In this document: in pieces, positions 1 through 6,212 of the stretch
Position numbering within the stretch: position 1 is the first letter of the stretch
Layout of the letters: the number at the start of each line of letters is the position of its first letter
DNA from: Sulfurovum sp.
GTDB taxonomy: Bacteria > Campylobacterota > Campylobacteria > Campylobacterales > Sulfurovaceae
DNA length: 6,212 nucleotides
Reading direction: 5' to 3'
Assembly: GCA_003978375.1 (NCBI GenBank)
Contig: QNZW01000104.1
Span: 1 to 6,212, forward strand
The notes under the pieces: generated by a model
What the model was told of the DNA's origin: nothing
Databases searched by the model: none
The model's input: the letters and a program-made list of their open reading frames with translations, nothing else
Made by a program: the position numbers and the translations under genes

Positions 1-664
1 AGTCACTGCCGGAAAAGGACTGGATGACAAAAAAGTAGATTTTGTTGCCCGTGCTGCACAAGCGATTAAAGCTGAAGTAGAAGGGCTGAACCTCATCGCT
101 TGTAATGGCACAGCAACACTTGAACAGCTAACCTACCTCAAACATCATGGCATAGATAGCTACAACCACAATTTAGAAACTTCAGAACGTTACTATGCTA
201 AAATTTGTCAAACCCATACATGGAGTGAACGCTACAAAACCTGTGAAAATGTCAAGTCTGCTGGACTTGCACTATGTTCTGGTGGTATCTTTGGTATGGG
301 AGAAGAAAAACAAGACCAAGAGGCACTTTTGGCTGCTATTGTTTCACTCTCTCCTGAGTCTACCCCTTTAAATTTTTATCATCCTAATCCTGCTCTGCCC
401 ATAAAAACACGCAACATTACCTTAGATGAAGCCCTAAACATCATCCAAAAAGCACGTACCCTTTTAGGAGAAGAAAAACTTTTGATGGTCGCAGGTGGCA
501 GAGAGCTTCTTTTTAACAACAAAGAAAAAGCCATGTTTGATGCAGGGGCAAATGCCATCGTTATTGGCAATTATCTTACCACCAAAGGCATCACCCCTAG
601 CCACGATAAAATGATGCTTCACAAGCTTGGATTAGAAATAGCAACACAGTGTCATGCAGACTAA
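1..664 (+). CDS. bioB: Biotin synthase BioB, 3' part (5' end outside window)
   Basis: Radical-SAM enzyme of the last biotin step, inserting sulfur into dethiobiotin in the cytoplasm. The reading frame is open from base 2 and gives 220 residues; I estimate 60-65 N-terminal residues, including the CxxxCxxC SAM-cluster motif, lie upstream. Visible family motifs, numbered from the first residue in the window: LIACNG (Cys34, the E. coli Cys128 position), YNHNLETS (54-61), LCSGGIFGMGE (91-101; Cys92 matches Cys188), STPLNF, VAGGRE (163-168) and AGANAIVIGNYLTTKG near the end. Those Cys residues are auxiliary-cluster ligands in E. coli. The fourth E. coli ligand, Arg260, aligns with Met162 here, and there are additional Cys at 69 and 81. 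The sequence resembles Campylobacter BioB as I remember it, including the Met. The stop codon lies inside the next gene (11-base overlap), so the two are probably cotranscribed. Confidence 0.96.
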   Translation, partial: VTAGKGLDDKKVDFVARAAQAIKAEVEGLNLIACNGTATLEQLTYLKHHGIDSYNHNLETSERYYAKICQTHTWSERYKTCENVKSAGLALCSGGIFGMGEEKQDQEALLAAIVSLSPESTPLNFYHPNPALPIKTRNITLDEALNIIQKARTLLGEEKLLMVAGGRELLFNNKEKAMFDAGANAIVIGNYLTTKGITPSHDKMMLHKLGLEIATQCHAD

Positions 665-1805
665 TATAACCCTTATTCTCTCTCTTTCTTTTTTGCTTTG
701 GGGGAGTCCTTTTGTAGCCAAAGCTTTACGCATTCCTACCCCTCCTGTTGAGATTATTTTAGGTTCACTCTTTGCTTATTTTGGTCTCATTGAAAATAAT
801 GAGTATTTTTATCTTATTGCAGAAGTAGGGTTTTTATATCTCATGTTTTTAGCAGGTATGGAGGTTGATCTTAAGCAGATTACGAGCAGTCCTCAAATCG
901 TCATTCGAAAATCGATTCTATTTTTACTTCTTATTGTATTTTTTTCTTTACTGAGTGGTGCTGTGTTTGATCTTCATCCTATTGTAATTATCTCTATGCC
1001 TCTTATCTCCATAGGTCTACTTGCCCCACTTTCAAAAGCCTACGGAAAAGAAAAATCATGGATAAAACTAGCTCTCATTGCAGGAGTTTTAGGTGAAATA
1101 GGCAGTATTGCTGCACTAACTATTTTTGATGCTGCGAGTAGTACAGGTTTTGGTATTGAACTTCTTGAAAAAATAAGTTATCTTATTTTATTTATTGTGG
1201 TGGTCTATCTTCTTTACAGATTTTTGCACCTTCTATTTTGGTGGTATCCCGAACTCAAAAGCACACTTATGCCAAAACTCAATACTTCTGATCAAGATAT
1301 TCGTCTAGCGATGTCTCTGTTTTTTATCTTGATTGCTGTGATGCTTAGTTTAGGATTAGAATTAGCACTTGGTGCCTTTATTGCAGGGGTAGCTATCTCT
1401 GCATTTTTTCACCATGAAAAATCTCTAGAAGAGAAAATGTCTAGTCTAGGTTTTGGTTTTTTAGTACCTCTATTTTTTATCCATGTAGGGGCATCTTTTG
1501 ATTTAAGGGCTTTAACATTAGAAGGGGTAATCTCTGGAGGGTTACTCATTACGTTCTTGATGTTAGCTTCTAGACTGCTTGCTGCCATTGTCCTAAAAAA
1601 AATAAGTGGCGCAAGAGATGCCTTGCTTGTAGCCCTTTCTCTTTCTATGCCTTTAACCCTTCTTGTGGCTGTTGCCACCATTGGACACGAAGCAAAACTG
1701 CTGGATCTTCTGCACTATTACCAACTTATTTTGGCAAGTATTTTTGAGATTTTGATCTCTATGGTTATCATCAAAACATTACAAGCAAAAAAAAGACTTT
1801 TTTAA
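654..1805 (+). CDS. Kef/CPA2-type cation:proton antiporter, membrane domain only
   Basis: Predicted inner-membrane monovalent cation/proton exchanger of the CPA2 (KefB/KefC/NapA-like) family, 383 residues, almost all hydrophobic helices. Family marks are IPTPPVEIILG (27-37, first helices), FLYLMFLAGMEVDL (60-73, very typical of Kef), LGAFIAGVAIS (239-249) and VPLFFIHVGASFDL (271-284). The protein ends right after the last helix with KKRLF, so the cytosolic TrkA-N/RCK nucleotide-binding domain of KefB and KefC is absent; potassium efflux gated by glutathione adducts is therefore not implied. In helix 6, where the family usually has an essential Asp (QD or DD), the sequence reads VLGEIGS with Glu148. 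The usual Ser-Ser-Thr stretch of the preceding helix is also not evident. The start ATG lies within the last codons of bioB and has no clear Shine-Dalgarno sequence, so translation is probably coupled to bioB. The transported ion (Na+ or K+) cannot be told. Confidence 0.88.
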   Translation: MQTNITLILSLSFLLWGSPFVAKALRIPTPPVEIILGSLFAYFGLIENNEYFYLIAEVGFLYLMFLAGMEVDLKQITSSPQIVIRKSILFLLLIVFFSLLSGAVFDLHPIVIISMPLISIGLLAPLSKAYGKEKSWIKLALIAGVLGEIGSIAALTIFDAASSTGFGIELLEKISYLILFIVVVYLLYRFLHLLFWWYPELKSTLMPKLNTSDQDIRLAMSLFFILIAVMLSLGLELALGAFIAGVAISAFFHHEKSLEEKMSSLGFGFLVPLFFIHVGASFDLRALTLEGVISGGLLITFLMLASRLLAAIVLKKISGARDALLVALSLSMPLTLLVAVATIGHEAKLLDLLHYYQLILASIFEILISMVIIKTLQAKKRLF

Positions 1806-1812
1806 CCCAAAT

Positions 1813-2310
1813 TTAATCTTCTCTGTTGACAACTTTGATAGCTTTTTCATATGCTTTTTGTCTCTTTTTTTTCTTATTTTTTTGTAAGAATTTTTTTTGA
1901 TCACGTAAAAGTGCTGCTAATTTTTTTTGCTTTAAAGAGAGCTCTTGCAAACGAAGCATTGTGCGTTTTTTCTCTTTTAGTTTCATATTTTTTTCTTTCA
2001 AAGCTATACTTTTTTTTGTTTTGCTCTCTCTTACAAGTACTGATACATTTTGTTTTTCTTGGTATGCTGTGGCTACTGTTTTTTTATCTTGTATTTTTGT
2101 GTGTTTTTCTGTTTTTTTTATGGGTTTTGGCTGTTTTGGTATATTTGTTTTAGGGCTATTATTTTCATAAGAAAGCATTTTTTTCTTCACAAGCATAAAA
2201 AAACTAGTCTGTTCTTGCTTAATTCTTTTGAATGTTTTTTGAATCTCAAAGGGATTTTCCTCTGCTTGTATTTGCGTAAGCAATACCATCATACATAGTA
2301 AATTTTTCAT
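1813..2310 (-). CDS. Exported Lys-rich coiled-coil protein, unknown function
   Basis: I do not recognise a family. The 165-residue product starts with a short signal peptide (MKNLLCMMVLLTQIQA, likely cut after Ala16) and a mature start EENPFE. A low-complexity Pro/Lys segment (about 52-80) follows, then a long, very basic helix-prone stretch (about 95-160) rich in Lys, Gln and Leu, with KKKKR at 147-150. It should be a strongly basic periplasmic or envelope-associated protein. I chose the ATG at 2310 because it gives the signal peptide and has AAGAGG six bases upstream; the longer frame from 2373 adds a charged, non-signal extension overlapping the preceding gene. It is last in the eno cluster, 31 bases after the FtsB-like gene. 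In Campylobacter I recall an AMIN-domain periplasmic protein at this place, also beginning near ENPF; no AMIN domain is visible here. Long A runs in the coding strand (A8 at 1865-1872, 1891-1898 and 1921-1928) could favour slippage, but the frame is intact. Confidence 0.72.
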   Translation of the reverse strand: MKNLLCMMVLLTQIQAEENPFEIQKTFKRIKQEQTSFFMLVKKKMLSYENNSPKTNIPKQPKPIKKTEKHTKIQDKKTVATAYQEKQNVSVLVRESKTKKSIALKEKNMKLKEKKRTMLRLQELSLKQKKLAALLRDQKKFLQKNKKKKRQKAYEKAIKVVNRED

Positions 2311-2316
2311 ACCCCG

Positions 2317-2322
2317 CCTCTT
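2317..2322 (-). promoter_or_regulatory. Ribosome binding site fixing the start at 2310
   Basis: On the minus strand AAGAGG lies six bases before the ATG at 2310. This supports the internal start, which begins with a signal peptide, over the longer in-frame ATG at 2373. Confidence 0.6.
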
Positions 2323-2341
2323 TCTTCTCTCATCGTAACGA

Positions 2342-2593
2342 CTATTCTTTTGGCTCCAATTGCTTAAGCTCAAAATACTCTTTTTGCAATCTTTGGTTTT
2401 TATTTTTTAAGGCTTTTCCCTCTTTAATAAGCCCCTGTTTTTTCTCTTTTAAATGGTTTAGCACCGTAAGAGAATTTTCACCATAGATTAAAATACCTAC
2501 ATACACTCCAAAAAGGAGTATCCCTATAATTGTAACCAACAGTGCCTTAATAGACAATCCTGCAATGGCTTCAACGATACGTAAATTGAGCAT
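2342..2593 (-). CDS. FtsB/DivIC-like septum formation initiator
   Basis: Small bitopic inner-membrane protein of 83 residues with the architecture of FtsB/DivIC: a short cytoplasmic N-terminus, one transmembrane helix (about 16-37), then GENSL (39-43) and a periplasmic coiled coil (about 42-79) with the leucine and asparagine pattern of the family, ending EYFELKQLEPKE. FtsB in other bacteria bridges FtsL and FtsQ in the divisome and helps activate septal peptidoglycan synthesis. Its place right after eno matches E. coli (ftsB downstream of eno) and, as I recall, Campylobacter (Cj1671c). It starts 7 bases after the eno stop, and its Shine-Dalgarno sequence (AGGG) shares bases with that stop codon, which suggests coupled translation. 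The family call rests on architecture and context, as the sequence is short and poorly conserved. Confidence 0.78.
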   Translation of the reverse strand: MLNLRIVEAIAGLSIKALLVTIIGILLFGVYVGILIYGENSLTVLNHLKEKKQGLIKEGKALKNKNQRLQKEYFELKQLEPKE

Positions 2594-2600
2594 TTAAACC

Positions 2601-3875
<1,275 letters not shown>

Positions 3876-3949
3876 CTATTTTTAACCTTTCTTTCTAATA
3901 TAATTCTTCAGCTTATTTTAGCTAAAAGTTGCTAATATTACCGAACTAA
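3876..3949 (-). promoter_or_regulatory. Spacer before eno, possible weak internal promoter
   Basis: This is the largest gap inside the minus-strand cluster. It holds a perfect 12-base palindrome TTTTAGCTAAAA (3916-3927) and two AT boxes that could act as -10 elements: TATATT (3902-3897 on the minus strand) and TAATAT (3940-3935). The first would put the RNA start almost on the eno ribosome binding site, and neither has a good -35 box. An eno-specific promoter is possible, but the sequence does not decide it. Confidence 0.25.
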
Positions 3950-4243
3950 CTAAATCACCATCTCCACAGCCTCATGTTCTTCAAAAAATTTAAAAATTTT
4001 ATTGCGTTCTTCTTCTGTATCTACAATACAGCTTGTATTATAAGAGTGAAATTTACCTGTTTTAGAAACATTGCCCGCAGAAGAGAGATGCTCTTTGTCT
4101 CCCATTGCCTCTTTTATACATGCCAAAAGTTTCTCTTTGTCTCTTCCTATAATCTTAAATCCCCAATTTGTTGGGTACGTTATATCTGGACGTGTTTTAC
4201 ACTCATCTTTTGGTATGGTTTTATCTTGTTGTTGCTTTGACAT
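3950..4243 (-). CDS. DUF493 (YbeD/HP0495-like) small protein
   Basis: A 97-residue cytosolic protein resembling Helicobacter pylori HP0495 and E. coli YbeD as I remember them: YPTNWGFKIIGRDKEKL (23-39), then KTGKFHSYNTSCIVDTEEERNKIF (61-84) and a C-terminal EAVEMVI. The family has a small ferredoxin-like fold similar to ACT regulatory domains, which suggests ligand binding or regulation, but no biochemical role is established to my knowledge. The first 20 residues are polar and probably disordered. The ATG at 4243 was chosen because AAGGA lies seven bases upstream and because the longer frame (to 4336) would run into the 3' end of moaC. It follows moaC by 46 bases. As I recall, moaC and a DUF493 gene are also adjacent in Campylobacter, so the pairing may be an old one. 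Confidence 0.85.
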   Translation of the reverse strand: MSKQQQDKTIPKDECKTRPDITYPTNWGFKIIGRDKEKLLACIKEAMGDKEHLSSAGNVSKTGKFHSYNTSCIVDTEEERNKIFKFFEEHEAVEMVI

Positions 4244-4250
4244 GACTTTT

Positions 4251-4255
4251 TCCTT
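4251..4255 (-). promoter_or_regulatory. Ribosome binding site fixing the DUF493 start
   Basis: AAGGA on the minus strand, seven bases before the ATG at 4243. The longer in-frame ATG at 4336 would overlap moaC and adds residues unlike the family. Confidence 0.6.
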
Positions 4256-4289
4256 TTTTAATTTATGTTTACTAAAGCTATACTTTATA

Positions 4290-4775
4290 CTAAGGGTTTG
4301 ATGGTTTTCGGTCGAAATCTCCACTATTGCCACCACTTTTATGCTCTAGCTGTATCTGCCTAATGACCATCCCTTTATCAATAGCCTTAAGCATATCATA
4401 CACAGTAAGCAATCCTACACTCACCCCTGTAAGTGCCTCCATCTCAACACCTGTTTGTCCATTGAGCTTTGCTGTTACGGTAAGTTTAAACCCTGGCAAA
4501 GTAGGCAACTCTTCTATGTCGGTCTTCACAGAAGTGAGCATCAAAGGATGGCACATAGGGATAAGCGTAGAAGTCTGCTTAGCCGCTTGTATCGCTGCAA
4601 TAACTGCTGTTTGCAATACAGGACCTTTTTTAGCCGTATTGGCAAGGACTGCATCAAACGCCTCTTGCCCCACTTCTATAATACCTGAAGCCCTAGCCAC
4701 TCGTGTACTTGATGCTTTAGCACCCACATCTACCATTTTAGGCTTATTCTGTTCATCCAAATGTGTAAGATTCAT
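4290..4775 (-). CDS. moaC: Cyclic pyranopterin monophosphate synthase MoaC
   Basis: Second enzyme of molybdenum-cofactor synthesis: with MoaA it converts GTP, via the 3',8-cyclo-dihydro-GTP made by MoaA, to cyclic pyranopterin monophosphate in the cytosol. At 161 residues it is the same length as E. coli MoaC. Motifs are [16 protein letters not shown] (14-29), [11 protein letters not shown] (71-81), [20 protein letters not shown] (108-127, with the active-site Asp127), Lys130, GMVI (135-138) and [10 protein letters not shown] (145-154). AAGGA lies eight bases before the ATG. It is the first gene of the minus-strand cluster, divergent from the sugar-phosphate transferase. No other Mo-cofactor gene is in the window. 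Its product would serve molybdo- or tungstoenzymes such as periplasmic nitrate reductase or formate dehydrogenase, which are common in this phylum (inference). Confidence 0.97.
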   Translation of the reverse strand: MNLTHLDEQNKPKMVDVGAKASSTRVARASGIIEVGQEAFDAVLANTAKKGPVLQTAVIAAIQAAKQTSTLIPMCHPLMLTSVKTDIEELPTLPGFKLTVTAKLNGQTGVEMEALTGVSVGLLTVYDMLKAIDKGMVIRQIQLEHKSGGNSGDFDRKPSNP

Positions 4776-4805
4776 CCTGCATCATCCTTCTACTCTTTTT
4801 TCTGT

Positions 4806-4811
4806 ATTTTA
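4806..4811 (-). promoter_or_regulatory. Candidate -10 box for moaC
   Basis: TAAAAT on the minus strand (ATTTTA on the plus strand), 31 bases before the moaC start, in a setting (ATGTTAAAATAC) that suits a sigma-70 -10. No recognisable -35 is present, as is common in Campylobacterota. A palindrome TACATGTA (4823-4830) lies where a regulator might bind, but there is no further evidence for one. Confidence 0.35.
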
Positions 4812-4878
4812 ACATAAATTTGTACATGTAGATAGAAAATCATAAAGAGTACCATATGTTATCGACTAATACAGGAGC

Positions 4879-4908
4879 TTGACAGATAATACATTTTTTG
4901 GATACAAT
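4879..4908 (+). promoter_or_regulatory. Strong sigma-70 promoter for the sugar-phosphate transferase
   Basis: -35 TTGACA (4879-4884, perfect consensus), 18-base spacer, -10 TACAAT (4903-4908). The predicted RNA start is near 4914-4916, giving a leader of about 107 bases before the ATG at 5022. Confidence 0.72.
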
Positions 4909-5021
4909 TCTCTTATGGGAAAAAACTTTACATTGCTTTAATCCTCTAAATTATATTTTTGTTTAATTATATGCCAATGTTTTGTAACTTTTTTTAACTC
5001 AATAAATAGGGAAAATTATTG

Positions 5022-6029
5022 ATGTATCTTAACTACTTTTTTATTATATTTTTTGTTACCTTGTTATTTATACAAGTTTTCAAGTCTTTCGCTCCTGCTA
5101 TGGGATTTATAGATATTCCTAATGCACGTAGTACACATACTAGGCATACTCCAAGGGGTGCAGGTATTGGCTTTGTCCTTGCAATAGCTATTATATTGCC
5201 ATACTTCTCTTCACATTTAAAATTTTCTTATTATTGGACTATTCTTGCAATGTTGTCTGTATTTTTTATAGGGTTTTTAGATGACTATAGCAACACAACC
5301 TATCGTACAAAATTTCTTGTGATTATTGCTGCTACTATTTTACTCTTTTTTGATGGTATTTATATTCATAACTTAGGCACTTTTGGAAACACTACACTTA
5401 CTCTTGGCTGGTTTGCTCTTCCTTTTAGCATCTTTGCAGTGGTTGGCTTTACCAATGCACTCAATCTTATAGATGGTATCGATGGACTTTCTGCTACGAT
5501 AAGCATTATTATCTTAGCCTCATTTTTTGTTATAGGATATACCTATGATGATTTTTTTATTATGCTACTTTCTAGTGCATTTTTTACTGCTTTATTAGCA
5601 TTTTTACTCTACAACTGGCACCCTGCTTCTATTTTTATGGGAGACAGTGGATCACTGACCTTAGGGTTTGTTATCTCCATACTTTCAATAAAATCTCTAG
5701 ACTATATTCCTGCAACAAGTATTTTATTTATCACAGCCATTCCTATTATGGATACCATCTTAGTCATGTTGCGTCGCAAAAGAAATAAAAAACCTATCTT
5801 CTCACCAGACAAATGTCATATGCACCATATTTTCAAAAATTTTTTTGAAAACAATACCCCCAAAACTGTTTTTGCTTTAGGTATGTTACAAGCCATCTAC
5901 TCTCTTACAGGGTTACAATTCACAAAAAGTACAAATGATGGCTATACCCTCATCTTATTTCTTCTTAATATCATACTTGTTTATTTATTTTTAAACACGA
6001 TGATACACAAACAAGGAATGGAGTGTTAG
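5022..6029 (+). CDS. WecA/TagO-family polyprenyl-P sugar-1-P transferase
   Basis: Integral membrane glycosyltransferase (GT4 / MraY-WecA superfamily) of 335 residues. It should move a HexNAc-1-phosphate from a UDP-sugar to undecaprenyl phosphate on the cytoplasmic face, starting an O-antigen, capsule or glycan lipid carrier. Family motifs in order: GFIDIPNARSTH (28-39) with HTPRGAGIGF (42-51), FLDDYS with Asp87-Asp88, NALNLIDGIDGL (145-156), FMGDSGSLTLG (205-215), PIMDT (241-245) and the cytoplasmic RRKRNKKPIFSPDKCHMHHIF (251-271) with His266, 268 and 269. About ten transmembrane helices are expected. Lack of MraY-specific features and the HxHH motif favour WecA/WbpL-type over MraY. The sugar (GlcNAc, GalNAc, QuiNAc or FucNAc) cannot be told. 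I use the ATG at 5022 with AGGGA nine bases upstream; a TTG directly before it (5019) is an alternative start. No other polysaccharide gene is adjacent. Confidence 0.93.
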   Translation: MYLNYFFIIFFVTLLFIQVFKSFAPAMGFIDIPNARSTHTRHTPRGAGIGFVLAIAIILPYFSSHLKFSYYWTILAMLSVFFIGFLDDYSNTTYRTKFLVIIAATILLFFDGIYIHNLGTFGNTTLTLGWFALPFSIFAVVGFTNALNLIDGIDGLSATISIIILASFFVIGYTYDDFFIMLLSSAFFTALLAFLLYNWHPASIFMGDSGSLTLGFVISILSIKSLDYIPATSILFITAIPIMDTILVMLRRKRNKKPIFSPDKCHMHHIFKNFFENNTPKTVFALGMLQAIYSLTGLQFTKSTNDGYTLILFLLNIILVYLFLNTMIHKQGMEC

Positions 6030-6060
6030 ATAATGACAAAATGGTTGACATTTTCTAAAT

Positions 6061-6089
6061 TTGCAAAAAAATATTAATTATGTTATAAT
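6061..6089 (+). promoter_or_regulatory. Strong promoter with extended -10, for the gene at 6121
   Basis: -35 TTGCAA (6061-6066), 17-base spacer, -10 TATAAT (6084-6089, perfect) preceded by TG at 6081-6082 (extended -10). RNA start near 6096, leader about 25 bases. The strength fits an abundant envelope protein. Confidence 0.82.
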
Positions 6090-6120
6090 TAGACCACTTC
6101 AATTATCTAAAAGGGAAAAG

Positions 6121-6212
6121 ATGAAAAAAAACAATACAATAAAATTATCAGTGCTTAGCTTTATCGCTATGAGTAGTTTGGCGTTTGCCGGTGGAGACAT
6201 TGCTCCTGTAGT
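6121..6212 (+). CDS. Exported, probably outer-membrane protein, 5' end only
   Basis: Only the first 30 codons are in the window. They encode a clear Sec signal peptide: basic start MKKNN, hydrophobic core, and SLAFA (19-23) with cleavage likely after Ala23. The mature start is GGDIAPV. I associate this mature N-terminus with beta-barrel or porin-like outer-membrane proteins of Sulfurovum and relatives, but that is recalled, not tested, and the body of the protein is not visible. An AAGGG ribosome binding site lies five bases before the ATG. It has its own strong promoter, so it is expressed independently of the transferase gene 91 bases upstream. Confidence 0.85.
   Translation, partial: MKKNNTIKLSVLSFIAMSSLAFAGGDIAPV

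Larger units (their letters stand above)
4776..5021. other. Divergent intergenic region, moaC / sugar-phosphate transferase
   Basis: A 246-base, very AT-rich spacer between divergent genes. The left third holds the candidate moaC -10 and the palindrome TACATGTA. The middle holds a strong rightward promoter (4879-4908). The right part is the transferase leader, with a distant inverted pair ACATTG (4930-4935) and CAATGT (4975-4980) and an 8-codon ATG frame at 4915-4941. No RNA gene or riboswitch fold that I can recognise is present. Confidence 0.7.

Noticed and set aside
1787..1803. A8-GAC-T6 inverted repeat at the convergent gene ends as a bidirectional terminator
   Set aside because: Only A-U pairs with a three-base loop and no GC stem, and it codes for the last residues of the antiporter. 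Too weak to call.
1851..2298. Hydrophobic, Phe-rich plus-strand frames that look like small membrane proteins
   Set aside because: They are the complement of Lys-rich (AAA) codons in the minus-strand gene; T runs read as Phe. No ribosome site or promoter supports them.
2311..2373. Longer start (2373) for the Lys-rich exported gene
   Set aside because: It adds a charged stretch before a good signal peptide and overlaps the FtsB-like gene; the ATG at 2310 has its own AAGAGG site.
4244..4336. Longer start (4336) for the DUF493 gene, overlapping the moaC 3' end
   Set aside because: The ATG at 4243 has AAGGA at seven bases, and the family starts close to there.
4327..4812. 161-residue plus-strand frame opposite moaC
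   Set aside because: Exact antisense shadow of a clearly conserved gene; low-complexity Ser/Thr/Cys composition and no start signals.
4823..4830. TACATGTA palindrome as an operator for moaC
   Set aside because: Eight-base AT-rich palindromes are common by chance, and it matches no operator I know, such as an FNR or Fur site.
6045..6050. TTGACA as the -35 of the promoter before 6121
   Set aside because: It lies 33 bases from TATAAT, far too distant; TTGCAA at 6061-6066 has the right 17-base spacing.

Overview
The window looks like ordinary chromosome from a Campylobacterota (epsilonproteobacterial) species, most likely near Sulfurovum/Sulfurimonas. The evidence is low-GC, T-rich DNA, a Campylobacter-type biotin synthase, an HP0495-like DUF493 protein next to moaC, enolase directly followed by a small FtsB/DivIC-like gene, and a cut-off outer-membrane-type gene whose mature start (GGDIAPV) is of a kind I associate with Sulfurovum-like porins. 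The genus is inferred from memory of these families, not from a search. I see no tRNA, rRNA, CRISPR array, insertion sequence, integrase or other sign of a mobile region.

Layout. Plus strand, 1-1805: the 3' part of bioB (biotin synthase), overlapped by 11 bases by a stand-alone Kef/CPA2-type cation:proton antiporter membrane gene. Minus strand, 4775 down to 1813: moaC (molybdopterin precursor synthesis), a DUF493/YbeD-like gene, eno (enolase), an FtsB/DivIC-like single-pass coiled-coil gene, and a lysine-rich exported protein that I do not recognise. The antiporter and the lysine-rich gene converge with only 7 bases between their stop codons. Plus strand from 5022: a WecA/TagO-family polyprenyl-phosphate sugar-1-phosphate transferase, divergent from moaC. 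It is followed at 6121 by the start of an exported, probably outer-membrane, protein that runs off the window.

Control signals. The 246-base moaC/transferase spacer carries a near-consensus sigma-70 promoter (TTGACA, 18 bases, TACAAT) for the transferase, with a leader of about 107 bases. The gene at 6121 has a very strong promoter (TTGCAA, 17 bases, TATAAT, with an extended -10 TG). The five minus-strand genes are close enough to be one transcription unit (gaps of 46, 74, 7 and 31 bases). An internal promoter before eno is possible but not convincing. No classical rho-independent terminator was found.

How the genes relate: they are mostly unrelated housekeeping functions (two cofactor pathways, glycolysis, cell division, ion transport, envelope polysaccharide) packed tightly. 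The points most worth a second look are a Met where E. coli BioB has its unusual Arg cluster ligand, a Lys-rich exported coiled-coil protein where related genomes carry an AMIN-domain protein, a Glu at the presumed ion-binding site of the antiporter, and the TAG-GG coupling of eno to a division-type gene. I found no convincing new multi-gene system here.
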